A stretch of DNA of 64,000 nucleotides, from contig CM061063.1 of the NCBI GenBank assembly GCA_030762895.1, positions 50,919,196 to 50,983,195 on the forward strand. The letters run 5' to 3'. Both the position numbers and the translations under genes were made by a program. Under the pieces are notes generated by a model that was not told where the DNA came from, ran no database searches, and saw only the letters and a list, made by a program, of their open reading frames with translations. Shown here one piece after another: positions 42,555 through 54,175 of the stretch. This DNA is from Sophora flavescens (Eukaryota; Streptophyta; Magnoliopsida; Fabales; Fabaceae). Position 1 is the first letter of the stretch. The number at the start of each line of letters is the position of its first letter.

Positions 42555-43480
42555 ATGGCTGAAGAAAACCCTCCTCCTCCTCCTCCTCGTTACAAGCCTC
42601 TCTTCGAGTACGATCTACCCAGCTTGGGAGATTGTGACTCTTCTATTGTGAGGGGCAACCTGAATACTGAACTCCTTCGAGTGGAAGCATGTGTCACATT
42701 CCGGATCCGCGAGAATCGGTTTGATGGGAGTGGCAAACAGGACCCTCATAGACACATCACTCGCTTCCTTGAAGCTTGTGACTTGCGTAAGACCAGGGAG
42801 TCTCTCGGGATGAGTTTCGCTTGCGGCTTTTCCCTCTCTCTCTTAGGGATGTCGCTCGCGATTGGGTTGACAGCTTGGATAGGAACAGCACCAGAACTTG
42901 GGAGAAAATGGCACAAAAGTTCCTAACCAAATATTTTCCTCCTCAGAAAGCGGCATAAGCAAGAATAGCCGTTACATCTTTCAAAGTGATGAAGATGAAA
43001 CCTATAATGAAGCTTGGGAGAGGTACAATGGGCTCCTGAGGAGATGCCCTTCAGCGTTCTTTGACCCAGTCTCCAAAGTTCAGCATTTCTTTAACGGGTT
43101 GAGGGGACGCTATCAGATGAACTGTGATGCCGCAGCTGGCGGCTCTTTTTCCTACTTATCAGCTGAGGATGGATGGGCATTATTGGAGAAGATGTCATAT
43201 AATGATTACAACCGTGGTAGGGAAACCTCAAATGGAATCGGATTACGGGATAATGGAGGCCATTCTTGAGCAAAACAGATTGTTGAAGATGCAGATTGAG
43301 GTTTTGTCTGGGAACAAGAAAGTTAATGCGATACACGAGGGGATGCCTCCGGGTTGTGACACTTGTAATGGAGATCATGACACTCGGAGTTGTCCGCTGA
43401 ATTTCTCCCAAGAGCATGTGGACTCATGCCACAACTTCTATGACACTGTGCCCCGAACAACTATCGGAGGAATGACATGA
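42555..43480 (+). pseudogene. Athila gag N-terminal part, frameshifted
   Basis: ATG 42555 opens MAEENPPPPPPRYKPLFEYD and FRIRENRFDGSGKQDPHRHI, the Athila Gag start. Near 42800 the conserved text moves to another frame (FPLSLRDVARDWVDSLDRNS, TWEKMAQKFLTKYFPPQKAA, stop), then to another (DETYNEAWERYNGLLRRCP, FFNGLRGRYQMNCDAAAGGS), then to a third at about 43210 (GIMEAILEQNRLLKMQIEVL and the knuckle-like CDTCNGDHDTRSC). At least three frameshifts therefore lie in 700 bp. The next 592-codon frame follows directly. Confidence 0.85.
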
Positions 43481-45255
43481 ATGACTACGATCGAGAATCG
43501 AATAGGGGGTATATGAGGAGAGACCATCCGGGTTTCGCTTGGAGTAATGCTAGTGGTGGTCTATCCGGGCAGCAACATCCTCAACAGAATTGGCAACAAC
43601 CTCCACAGGGTCTGAGGCCAAACATTGGAATTCAGCAATGCAATACCCAAAGAGCTCTTTCGGGGCCTAATCAGTTGCAAATAACAGATGATGGAAGGCA
43701 ACCTTGGGAGTTGGCTTTTGAGAAGTTGTCAATCTTTACAGGCACTGCTTTAGAGAAGGTGAATGCGACAATTGACAAGTGGGCAACGCATACAGGGGCG
43801 GCAATTCACAATCTAGAGACACAGGTGGCCCAACTCGCAAAGCAACTAAATGAGCATCTCCCAGGCACTTTCCCAGGTGATACAGAGAACAACCCTAAGA
43901 ATCAATGCAATGCCATAACAACTAGAAGCGGAAGGGTGTTAGAATCTAACAGGGGTGCAATTAGTTCTCAGGAAGACAAGGCCCCGGAACAACCACATGT
44001 TGAGGAAGAGCAACCTGAGAAAGAAGAGTTGGTAAGTGACAAGGCACCGAAGCAAGGGGGAAGGCTGAAACTTGTAGATGAAGAGTTCCGAAAGAAGAAG
44101 TGGGTTGAACCCCAAGACCTCCCGCCTTACATGAAGGTACCGTATCCTGAAAGATTGAAGAAGCCTCAACAGGATAAGCAATTCAATAAGTTCCTTGATG
44201 TCTTCCGAAAACTTCAAATTAACATTCCATTCGTGGAAGCCTTGGAACAGATGCCATCATATGCCCGGTTTATGAAGGATCTTCTCACAAAGAAACGGAG
44301 AATAGGGGATGAGGAAACGGTTGCTTTGACCGAGGAGTGTAGTGCCATTCTTCAAAGAAAACTACCTCCAAAGTTGAAGGATCCCGGGTCTTTTTCGATA
44401 CCATGCACCATTGGGGGGATGACTGTAGGGAAGGCATTATGTGATCTAGGGGCAAGCATCAACTTGATGCCCCTCTCTATGATGAAGAGGTTGGGGATCA
44501 AAGAAGTCAAGGATACACGGATGTCACTCCTACTGGCCGATCGTTCTGTAAAATATCCTTATGGGGTAGTCGAAGACTTGTTAGTGAAGGTGGACAAGCT
44601 CATATTTCCGGCGGACTTTGTAGTGCTTGATATGGATGAAGACGCCGAGATCCCTCTCATATTGGGTAGGCCCTTCTTGGCCACTGGGGGTGCCTTGATA
44701 GATGTGCGACAAGGGAAACTCACTCTAAGGGTGCAAGATGATGAGGTAGTCTTCAATCTCTTTGAAGCAATGGAGCACCCTGCAGAGAGGACGGAAGTGT
44801 ATCGTGTGGATATGGTGGATCCAACTGTCAAGGCTAAGGCAACTAGAGGAGCCCATGGTTCCTCACTTGCTCAAGTGTTGGTAAAATCCCATGATGATGA
44901 TAGAGAGGAAAGAGGCCCTTTGGGGGATGGGGTCTATCTTGAATGGTTAAAAGACATGGAAGCCATACCGAGTCTCCCAGAGGATGAATGTGCAAGGGAA
45001 GAGAGCAACAACAAGGGCATGGACAAAGAGGATAAGGCACCAAAGTTGAAAGGTGGCACAACCGTGGTGGTCAATGCAGACAATGAGTTGATCCCAAAAA
45101 GGACCATCACGGGGTGGAGAGTTCGTGCTGATTATAGAAGGATGCTGGACTTAAATGAGTTGTCCGGGAACAACATGCGAGCATATGAAAGGGCAAGAGC
45201 CTACAGGAAACGGATTGAGGCAGGGCATGGCAAGCAGTTTCTTCCTCCGGAGTAA
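43477..45255 (+). CDS. Athila gag end and protease, fused to RT start and integrase end (592 aa)
   Basis: A long open frame. Residues 1-300 are the Gln/Glu-rich Gag end (QNWQQPPQGLRPN, PWELAFEKL, TGAAIHNLETQVAQLAKQL, ITTRSGRVLE). Residues 308-420 are the Athila protease (GKALCDLGASINLMPLSMMK with DLG at 323-325; IPLILGRPFLATGGALIDVR). The end reads NELIPKRTITGWRVRADYRR, which is where RT should start (WRVCIDYRKLN in intact relatives). It then passes without a stop to LNELSGNNMRAYERARAYRK, which resembles the integrase C-terminal stretch ELRxxAYExARIYKxK. RT, RNase H and most of integrase are missing, with the frame kept. The product would be a Gag-protease tail protein, though the upstream frameshifts remove a normal start. 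Confidence 0.82.
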   Translation: MNDYDRESNRGYMRRDHPGFAWSNASGGLSGQQHPQQNWQQPPQGLRPNIGIQQCNTQRALSGPNQLQITDDGRQPWELAFEKLSIFTGTALEKVNATIDKWATHTGAAIHNLETQVAQLAKQLNEHLPGTFPGDTENNPKNQCNAITTRSGRVLESNRGAISSQEDKAPEQPHVEEEQPEKEELVSDKAPKQGGRLKLVDEEFRKKKWVEPQDLPPYMKVPYPERLKKPQQDKQFNKFLDVFRKLQINIPFVEALEQMPSYARFMKDLLTKKRRIGDEETVALTEECSAILQRKLPPKLKDPGSFSIPCTIGGMTVGKALCDLGASINLMPLSMMKRLGIKEVKDTRMSLLLADRSVKYPYGVVEDLLVKVDKLIFPADFVVLDMDEDAEIPLILGRPFLATGGALIDVRQGKLTLRVQDDEVVFNLFEAMEHPAERTEVYRVDMVDPTVKAKATRGAHGSSLAQVLVKSHDDDREERGPLGDGVYLEWLKDMEAIPSLPEDECAREESNNKGMDKEDKAPKLKGGTTVVVNADNELIPKRTITGWRVRADYRRMLDLNELSGNNMRAYERARAYRKRIEAGHGKQFLPPE

Positions 45256-47026
45256 CTCTCTAGGGTGACTTGAGTCAGGCTCGGGACGTTAAACAAGCGC
45301 TACTTGGGAGGCAACCCAAGCTAGGTATCCTTTATTTTTTCATTTTCATTTATAAAAAAAAAAAAGCTTGATTCGCCACGCGAATCCACATTGGCCGCGC
45401 GAGACAGAAGCCCTGAATCTCTGGGGTTGCTTACTTTTCTGCCTCGCGTCGCGAGGTCTACTTTCGCCTCGCTATTCTGGGCATCATCATTTGTTGGGAT
45501 TCCAGATTTGCCTCGCGAGTGGTATCTCGCCTCGCGAATCTGCACTTAAGGTTTTAAATTGCAGGAGTTCTTCCAGGATGCTATGCAACAGAAGGGAGGC
45601 CGTGAGACCAATTGGATGAGGAGGCAACCATGGAAACTTGATCAGGGAGTATCCTCTCCTCTCCTCACTTTTGTTTTGTTTTTTTGTTTGCTTTTTGTTT
45701 TGTTTTTGTTTGTCACTCTTGAATAATTCGAGAAGATCAAGAGTTGTTGTATGAATGTCGTGTCGGCAAGCTTGTTGGATTTTGATTAAATTGAGCATAG
45801 ATTGATTGCATGGATTATATTGACCATCGATGATTTCCCCCTAGGTTCTGAAATTAGAAAATTGATCCCCACTTAAAAATTGAAAATTTAACTTTGAGAA
45901 TTTTATTGTGATTACTTGATTTATGATAAGTTTGGGGTGAGGGGGTGCACACACTAGGAATCGTATCTCGGTCAAACAATTTGCAAAATGTCCAGGTGAG
46001 GATTTGAGCCTCCAACTCTGTTTTTGAATGTGTGAATCACTGTTAAGTTGCACTTTCCCGAATTTGCTTGAATCTCTATATGGTTTGCATGTTTATGTGT
46101 TGCATCAAATGATTTAGGCAATTTTCTTTGAATAACTACTTGGCCTAAAAAGGACCATCCCTAATGCATGTTCCCTAGTTAGTCACATTGAGCCTAATTG
46201 ACCTATTGTTTCTTGATGACCCTATATTACAAGCCAAAATATGAAAAACCATGTTAACCCAATCTTAGGATTAGGAGAGCATGGAAGCGTAGCAAGAGAA
46301 TGGTTGTGAGGAACTAAGTTTGGGGTGGCTACAAGGTGATGTGTCATATTGGGGGTGAGAAAAAGAAAAATAAAGGTTGATAAAAAAAAGAGAAAAATAT
46401 TTGCCAAAGGAAAAGGGGCAGAACAAAAAGATTAGCAAGGAAAAGGCGTAGTCACTCGAGGCAAAAAAAAAATGGAAAAAGGAATTTGAGTGGAATATGT
46501 GTCGAATGCTCATGCTTTCTTAGTCCTAGGGACTTAAGCCTAGTATCCTTGAATATCCTACCCTGAGCCAGGCCCCATTACGACCTTTAAAAGACCTTCT
46601 GATGTTGCATGCATGTTTTCGTGGGGACTATTTTTGAGATGAAAATCAAATTCATGGGAAGTGCTCTTAAAAGGTGAAATTGAGTGAAAAAGTTGATAGC
46701 CTAGACGAAATTGAGCGAATGAGTGAAATGTTACATACCCTTGTGAGAAGGCAATTGTTTGAAATTGGTGATCTTCCTTTTGTGTGCGACTCTGATCCTC
46801 AACTTAGATTAATGATTGCATGAATGATGAAGTTCTCAATGGTTTAAAGTAAATGAATGTGGGGATTACGTTAATGTAGGGGGGAAGTCATTGGGGAAAA
46901 AATTGTTTGTTCAGATTGCATGAAATTTGTGCGAAATTGATTAGATCCTTTAGGCTTGCGAAGTATTGAGTCCTTTTTGAGTTTTAGCTTGCTTGGGGAC
47001 AAGCAAGGTTTAAGTTTGGGGTGTTT
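45256..47026 (+). other. Athila 3' non-coding region
   Basis: Starts with the Athila-type GTTAAACAAGCGCTACTTGG segment (45288-45307). 45367-45545 carries more CGCGA palindromes like those of the LTR. A T-rich run and AAGTTTGGGGTG repeats follow (45929-45940, 46315-46327, 47012-47023), the last serving as polypurine tract before the 3' LTR. No env-like frame or other gene is visible. Confidence 0.75.
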
Positions 47027-48549
47027 TGATAAGCCTCTGGCTTATCTACTTTTATGACTAGATGAACTAGGGTTTATGTGCCAATCAGTCGAGTTCACTC
47101 TCGTTTTCGCCCAAATTTGCCTTGTTTTGTTCCTAAGTTGGACTTTGACTCGTTTTGCGTCTTTTGTGTAGTTTTTAGCTTACTTTGGATAGAATTATGA
47201 TTTTGGTTGCTTTTGTTGTTTCAGGTTAGAGGTAAAGCACCGGGAGTCAAGGAAAGTCAAGAAACAGAGGAAAAAGCACTTCTGGAGATGCTCGCCACGC
47301 GAGTGGATGCTCGCCTCGCGAGCCTGAACATCAGATAAAGCAGGAACAGTCATCACTCTGGCTCGCCCCGCGAACAGTACTCTCGCCTCGCGAATCATGA
47401 AGACCTGGAAGGCAGAGACCATCACGGCCTAGCCGTGATGAAGGTCACAGCCTAGAATTGAAGTCTCGCCCCGCGAAAAGAATCTCGCCCCGCGAAAGTT
47501 TGAAGACCTGGAAGACAGAGACCATCACGGCCTAGCCGTGATGAAGGCCACGGCTGTGACAGATTGAAGTTGGAAGACTCGCCCCGTGAATACACTCTCG
47601 CCTCGCGCGAATCCAAAATTCAAAGCGCGCCAAAACTAATATTCGCGTCGCGAGAGTAAGCTCGCCCCGCGAGCGGGCGAAAAACAGAATCCTTATTTAA
47701 AGGTTGTTTCAGATCAGAGAAAGAGGAGGTTTTTCCACTGGTTTTAGATCAGATTTTGTGCTAATCCTTTTCTCTCTGGAGCTGCGTCTCCCTTTTCTTT
47801 TCTTTTCTTAGTTTATTATGGAGATTATTGCCGATTGTTCGTTTGTCGTAACGGGCATGAGGAACTAATCCCTTCGTCCGAGGGATCAATGAAGCCGCCC
47901 ATGGCGGTATAGTCTTCGATGTGATGTATGTTTTTCTCCCCTTCTCACAATGAATGTTTTCCAATTCTGATTTGATTGCGTTGATCATATGTTTTGCGTG
48001 ATTGACTAGTTAAACGTGTTTGAGGCCGAACGGCGATTCGCGTTTTAGAACTTGGATTGGAATCACTAATTGAATAATGAGCACGACAGTAGATTTAGGA
48101 GATTAGTGCAACCTTATAGGGAACAAGAATTAATAGAATTCGAGATTAGGATTATGAGACCTAGTAAGTAATTAATCCAATCGTCGAATACATCCTATTG
48201 AGCACGACAGTGGATATAGGAGAAATTGGGGGTCCCGGTTGACATTGTAATTGAACTTAGGGAGGAATTCATCATCACTTGGGTACTATATATGATTGGG
48301 TAGGTGGATTTGAGACCTTGGATATTTTAATTTCAGATTTTAATAGTTTAGTTTTATTAGATTTGTTAATTGAATATCGATCCTCTTATTCTCTCTCCCT
48401 CAACCACCTTCTGTAACTTGACCAAACGTATCGGAATTCCCGCGGATTAGTCAAATTGGTAGCCCAATCCTTGTGTTCGACCTCGGTAAATTCTTACCGT
48501 GTTTTTATTACTTGCGACTACCCGGTACACTTGCCGGTGACAGTCAACA
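47027..48549 (+). repeat. 3' LTR of the Athila derivative (1523 bp)
   Basis: Same length as the 5' LTR and about 98.8 percent identical by eye. It retains the TCGCGA cluster and both TCACGGCCTAGCCGTGA palindromes, here without the transitions seen in the 5' copy. Followed by CACAA. Confidence 0.93.
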
Positions 48550-48554
48550 CACAA

Positions 48555-50658
48555 CCACCTTCAACCAAACAACATAATTATAATTAATCAACTAACACCC
48601 ACCTATGACACTTTAGGGCTAGGTTCGACCAAGACTTAGAAATAGGTTTAAGATTATCTTCTTAATGTCATCTTTTGGATCCTAATTACTAGAGTCTTAA
48701 CTATCATAGATTACTTATTACAAAACTAAAATTTGAAACAAAATCCTCTAACCTTTAGGGTTAGTGTTTCGGTCAAGGGCTGGCCTTTAGGGTTCAAAAT
48801 GCTTAAAATTCCTAATCATGATTAAGTCATAGATTAATGATCCTTGATTAACCTAACTCATGGATTAGTGACTAAACAACTAAAGTTGAAACTCAAAACT
48901 TCCTATCTCTTTTATACAAGGATTCGGTCTCAATAGGTTCATAGGGCTAGGGTTCTTAGTTTAATAAACCAACTTGGATTTATTAATCATACATACTAAT
49001 AGCTTGATTAACAAGATCATTAAGGAAAACTTTGAACAAAACTCAACAAATCTAACCCACCTAGGGTTTCGGCCAACACCAAGATTTTTGAGTAAAATAT
49101 TCATTTTAAGAGACTAACATGGATTAGAGTGTGTAGTCATGCATGCCATATAGAATACATGATCATACATGACAACACATGAACAAAACTCTACCAACCC
49201 TAATGTGATAGATTCGGCCAAGGCTAGATTTTTAGGAAAGAAATTTTTGATTACATCATGCTCTTGGATTTAGATAATATGCTTGATATCAAGAAGATAG
49301 AAAGTAGTTTCATCATCATTAGATTTTTCTAGAATTTATTATGACTTTTCAAAGTTCTAGGGTTAGAAACTTTAAAGTGATGAACAACTATGATATAAGC
49401 CTTGAATCAAGAAACTTGCTAAAGAACATAGGCATGATTAAGGAAGAAGATTAGGATTTACCTCTTGAAAATCAATGACAAAGGAAATCCAAGAACTCGT
49501 TTTACAAACTTATCACTAAGAGACTTATGAACTTTAGGATTTTGGAAACAAATGGCAAAAGAAACTAAGTGAAAAGTGAGAGTATGATATTTATAGAGGT
49601 AGTGGCGCCATCTTAGGAAGGATCTAGATGATGATGAGTTGTCTTGCTAAAGGATTCAAATGCAATTAAGTTCTAAGGACCAATTTGCAAAGATTCCAAA
49701 AGTTGAAGGACTAGTTTGCAAATTGTCAATAAAGTGTCATGATGATGATTTTGCCACATTAAATGCTAGCTTATCTTGACTTTGTTGGCTGAATTTATGA
49801 GTCAAATATATGTTAGGATAATTCAAGGATTTAAGAAGAATCAAGAATGTTGAAGAATAATCAAGGATAATGTAGAAAAATGTGGAAACTTGTGGAAAAC
49901 TCTAGAAACATCATGATTTATTCAACAACAATGAGGCAGCCATAAATCCAAATGGGATTGCGCATGGGCTGGGTTAGTTTGGGCTTGGGTTCATTCTTGT
50001 GGGGCCCACTTGAAAATTTAAGCATTAGGCTTAAGATAGGAAACTTATATAGTTTCAAATAGGTTTTATGGAATCAAACCATGACCTAGAAAATTTTGGG
50101 CTTCTAAGCCACGACCATTTGAGATTGGAAACAAGGATTCTAGCTCAATTCCCTTGAAAAAACTTAGAAACTAACTTAGGGACAAAAGGGTAATTAACAG
50201 AAAGTTCAGGGGCTTAAGCGTAAAATTCATAAATTTTCTATTTAACCCTGAAAAACCTTCTAGACTTAAAAATATGATTCATCCCCTTGAATCATCTCAA
50301 AATCCTAAGAAAAACCCTCTATCGGTTCTGAGAAACTCCGAAATCTCTTCCGTCGTCTACCCGACACGTGTTTCGCCTTAAAAAATATAAATTTTTATTT
50401 TTTTCCAAAATAATTCTAAAAATACAAAATTGTAGGAAATAAAATAATAATCTTAAGTCTTTCGTTCATGAATTAAAATTAGGTCTTTTGAGCAGTATAA
50501 TTATACTGTCAATGGAATTCGCAGGCCGGTTTTCGCCTGACTTTCCAACCTAATTTTCAGTCATAGCTTCCTACATTCAAGTAGGATTGAGTAGTAAACT
50601 TCGTTTAATTAAAATAATTTTCTAAAACTCAAATAAATTTATAAACACACACACACAC

Positions 50659-50714
<56 letters not shown>

Positions 50715-50749
50715 CTGTTATTTAAAACAGCGAAATACATGGTGTTACA
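48555..50749 (-). repeat. 5' LTR of the 19 kb gypsy, outer piece
   Basis: Matches 33447-35599 of the 3' LTR with scattered substitutions and a longer (AT)n (50663-50711 against about 10 bases at 35560). It starts (minus) TGTAACACC at 50749. TATA box at 49586-49596 (minus). Confidence 0.9.
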
Positions 50750-50754
50750 TCTTC

Positions 50755-52127
50755 CACTTCCACATTTTGCTTAACTTTGGCTCCCTTTTCAAAACCCAAA
50801 GGGTCGTCGTCAATGATACAATCCACTAACACACTTTTTGAAGTGTGTACTTCTTTGTCGGCCAGATAGACCAACAATCTTCTCAGTTGTATTTCAAGGC
50901 TCATTGTTGGAATTTGACCGAGATTTATCGGCCTCTTCCTTTATCTTAACGCCAAATTGACTGAGAAGACTCGCTTCCAATGCATCCTTGTCAATGACCC
51001 CTTCGTTGGCAGTTATAGGTCTGACGTTTGGTGAATATACCTTGAAATCAACATGTAATTGCTGAGCACAACAATCGTTGTCATCTGCTTCGACTATTTC
51101 TACCGGATCTTGTGCATTCCACAAGATTACTTTCTGATGCACTGTTGACGGAATAGCTTCCACAACATGAATCCAATCCCTGCCAAGTAATAGGTTGTAG
51201 CTTGACTTGGCGGGGATTATCACAAACAGTGTCATCCTTTCGACGTTGCCAACTTGAATTCAACAAAATGACGTCATCTGACGGAGAAGTTTTGCCACTA
51301 AAATCAATGACGACCAAATCTGTTGGAATTAAATCCGACTGGTGGCCCTAGATTTTTGAACATTACTCTTAGCATCAGATTCACAGCAGCTCCCCCGTCA
51401 ATTAAAACCCTGTTGGTAGGTCTTCCATCTATTACGGTCTTCACAAGCAATGGCCTTAAATGGTTCCTCTGCTCATCGGTTGGCTTTTCCAACTGGGCCA
51501 CGTTATCAAACACAGTAACCAAGTTTTCTTGGACACACGTCCAAAAATCACCTGGATCTCTATCATTGTTGACAACATCATCATCGTCGGAGAAATCAAC
51601 TTCGAGATATCCCTCATATTCTGCTGGGATAAACGAAATCAATCCTATCTTCATTCTCATACCTGGCTCCAGTATTACTTCATTTTCTGGATCTTCATCC
51701 AAAAACGCACCTCTAACCATTCTGCCATGATTTCTTCTTAAATCACTTTCGTCATCTCATCCTGACCTATCTGATAGCGGTCGGGCCACTCCTACGCCAC
51801 AATTATCCAGTGCTTCAATGATGTCAGTCAGATCTTCATTTTGGCTATTTATGTCCATGTCTTTACCGATGTTTATATCATCATTTGGATCATTCAATGC
51901 CTCAATGACAGCATCGAAAGACACTTATTTTTTGGTTAAATTGCACTCAGGCTTGAACGTTGCCAACTGTTGTTTTTCCATTCTCGCCTGAAACTCTTTC
52001 TCGAGACCTACAACCCTTTCCATGTCTACCAGCCCTACAGGCTATTTGCTAGTGGATCTTGTTGGTGGTGATGCCTGCTCTAAGGCCTTTTTCTTCTCTA
52101 CAAAAACCCGTGACATAAGCTTATTCC
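50755..52127 (-). pseudogene. Tat/Ogre protease and linker region, right copy
   Basis: Continuation of the Tat remnant after the 19 kb insertion; counterpart of 735-2105. The frame 51720-51304 keeps the acidic linker (FSDDDDVVNNDRDPGD) and an undamaged protease active-site segment RVLIDGGAAVNLM. The frame 51235-50894 has AKSSYNLLLGRDWIHVVEAI. A frame break between them, as in the left copy, prevents a continuous protein. It ends at the same junction with LTR sequence as the left copy. Confidence 0.78.
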
Positions 52128-52134
52128 GACAATG

Positions 52135-52395
52135 GCGTCCCATTGCCCACCCCTACTCACGAGGAGTGTTTCGATGTCACCTCCTGTCGGGGACATTTCC
52201 ATTTCGATACCTCCCATGTGCACATGGTAGTATTTCTCCTTTTTCGACACCCCAACCTGTGGCAGTGTTACTTTCGATACTCCTTTTTAGGTAGAATTAC
52301 TCATTTTCGACATCCCAACCACATGGCGATGTTACTTTCGATACCCCATTAAGGCGGTATTTCTCTTTGATACCCCTATCATAGGTGGTATTGCG
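52135..52395 (-). repeat. TCGAAA stem-loop array, right copy of L1
   Basis: Same units as 2112-2375 on the minus strand, with several arm mutations (for example AGAAT for AGTAT near 52290). Confidence 0.65.
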
Positions 52396-52982
52396 GCAAA
52401 CATCATACAACTCATCATAAGGCACAATTTCATGTCTCATACGTGTAACAATTCATTTACCAAAAATTAAATATTTGATCTTATCATGCATGTCAAATAA
52501 ACTCACATGGCATAACATACACCAATAAGCACGTCATTCAACTAATACAAATACCAATCATGTATTTCATGCCATCAGTAACAAGAATAAATACCCAATT
52601 TGTTAATCTTTTTTATTTTAATTCAAAACCCCTAAAAAATTAGTTTATTAATAACATGCATCATTCAATTGAAATCTCTCAAAATCATAGGTAAATCGCT
52701 TAACACAACAAAACACATGTACCATGGAAAAGGTTATTAAAAGGTATTGTTGCTCACCTCTCAAAGACCTCTAATGTGCTCTAAAAATTATGTATGATAA
52801 AAACTAGTGCTTCCTTAAAAATTATTCTTCCCTTCACTGGCGTTCATGGATCTGTGTATTATAAAAGTCGTACTGCCAAGGAAGGAAATGCATAAACCTC
52901 CTCCTTTCTACACTGTGTTGCGGCGCTACTAACTTGCACAGTAACCGATTTATATATACATGGCAGCAGGCACGGTCACTAA

Positions 52983-53847
52983 TGTAACACCCGGGTGCCG
53001 ACGAGGGTGGGGAGTAGTCGCTGGTGAAAGAAGGCACGAACAAGGAGCGGCACCTGGCAGGCTTCTAGGTGGAGGGAGACATGAATGAACCGATTACACA
53101 CCCGAATGAGAGGGATCTTGAGATTGTGTAGGTATGGGACTATACAGTTGAGGAAGGCTTATATGAATTGATTGGTACTACCTATACTAACAAGATGCAT
53201 CTTCTTTTCGGTAGCCCATCACTTAAGAACTCCACAGTTAAGCGAGCGTGACCTAGAGCAATTCTGGGATGGTGACCTCCTGGGAAGTTTTCCCAGGAAG
53301 CGTGTGAGTGAGGACAAAGCACGCTGAAAAGACCTGCGTTGGTCTGTGGGGACAGTCGTCAATCCATAGAGCAGCCAGGGATGTTACAAATGGTATCAGA
53401 GCGGCCCCTCTTTCAGTATGGTGTGGTTCGGGGACGAACCAAAGCGGAAGCTGGTGGGCATGTAACACACGGGTGCCGACGAGGGCGAGGAGTGGTCGCC
53501 GGTGCAAGAAGGCACAGACAAGGAGAGACTCCTGGCAGACTTCTAGGCGGAGGGAGACATGAATGAATCGATTACACACCCGAACGAGAGGGATCTTGAG
53601 ACTGTGTAGGTATGGGACTATACAGTTGAGGAAGGCTTATATGAATTGATTGGTACTACCTATACTAACAAGATGAATCTTCTTTTCAGTAGCCCACCAC
53701 TTAAGAACTCCACAGTTAAGCGAGCTTGACCTGGAGCAATTCTGGGATGGGTGACCTCCTGGGAAAATGTGGACAAAGCACGCTGAAAAGACCTATGTTG
53801 GTCTGTGGGGACAGTCGTCAATCCATAAAGCAGTCAGGGATGTTACA
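52983..53847 (+). mobile_element. Cassandra TRIM, right copy (865 bp)
   Basis: LTRs 52983-53388 and 53461-53847 with a 72 bp internal region starting TGGTATCAGAGC. Flanks ACTAA and ACTAG correspond to the ACTAG duplication of the left copy with one mutation. 5S-like stretches lie at 53174-53293 and 53652-53766. The second LTR has lost about 25 bp right after box C (GGGAAAATGTGG). Confidence 0.9.
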
Positions 53848-53930
53848 ACTAGCGTTTTTAGGTTTTTTTTAAATTTTTTTTCTTTAGCCAAAAGCATGGT
53901 TGCTTGGGCTTAACGCCTAAGTATCCTTTT

Positions 53931-53986
<56 letters not shown>

Positions 53987-54175
53987 TTTGCATTCTTTAT
54001 AATAGTTAATAAATTTCAATAAATTCTTATACCATCACTTCTTTACACTAAATCTCCCATTTATATTTTATTTGCACTATACTTTTTAATAACTTAATAT
54101 TATTATTATTATTAATTTAGTTTTTTCCAATTAATTATGTTAGAATTTTACGATGTTATATTTTAACGTACCGCC

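Larger units (their letters stand above)
40754..48549 (+). mobile_element. Athila-type derivative lacking RT, RNase H and integrase (7.8 kb)
   Basis: LTRs 40754-42276 and 47027-48549 are exactly 1523 bp each (TGATAAGCC to GTCAACA). CACAA at 40749-40753 and 48550-48554 is a perfect target duplication. Right after the first LTR lies TGGCGCCGTTGCCGGGGA, the tRNA-Asp primer site typical of Athila. Only gag and protease sequence follows, then a long non-coding 3' region and polypurine tract. I count about 19 substitutions and no length change between the LTRs, so the insertion is recent. It is nested in the 5' LTR of the 19 kb gypsy. Confidence 0.93.
31753..50749 (-). mobile_element. Tekay-like chromovirus, 19 kb with nested Athila
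   Basis: On the minus strand: 5' LTR at the right, gag, pol, polypurine tract, 3' LTR at the left. TCTTC at 31748-31752 and 50750-50754 is a perfect target duplication, and the ends are TGTAACACC and GGTGTCACA (minus). The 3' LTR is 31753-35599 (3847 bp). The 5' LTR survives as 40086-40753 plus 48555-50749, split by the Athila element. Its R/U5 end (matching 31753-32774), the primer site, leader and start of gag are deleted, with coding sequence joined directly to LTR sequence at about 40085. It cannot initiate normal reverse transcription. Confidence 0.92.
52128..54170 (-). mobile_element. truncated gypsy LTR, right copy of L1
   Basis: Same truncation point, Cassandra insertion and neighbour as 2106-4169. 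Contains a stem-loop array (52135-52395) and (AT)n at 53936-53982. Confidence 0.8.

Noticed and set aside
43477..45255. A host aspartic-protease gene (592 codons open).
   Set aside because: Athila Gag text precedes it, the primer site and LTRs surround it, and the end contains RT and integrase scraps; it is a retrotransposon frame.
46222..46513. Minus-strand frames in the Athila 3' region with hydrophobic stretches, possible env-like protein.
   Set aside because: They lie antisense to the element, are short, Phe-rich from A-rich sequence on the other strand, and lack signal peptide and cleavage features.
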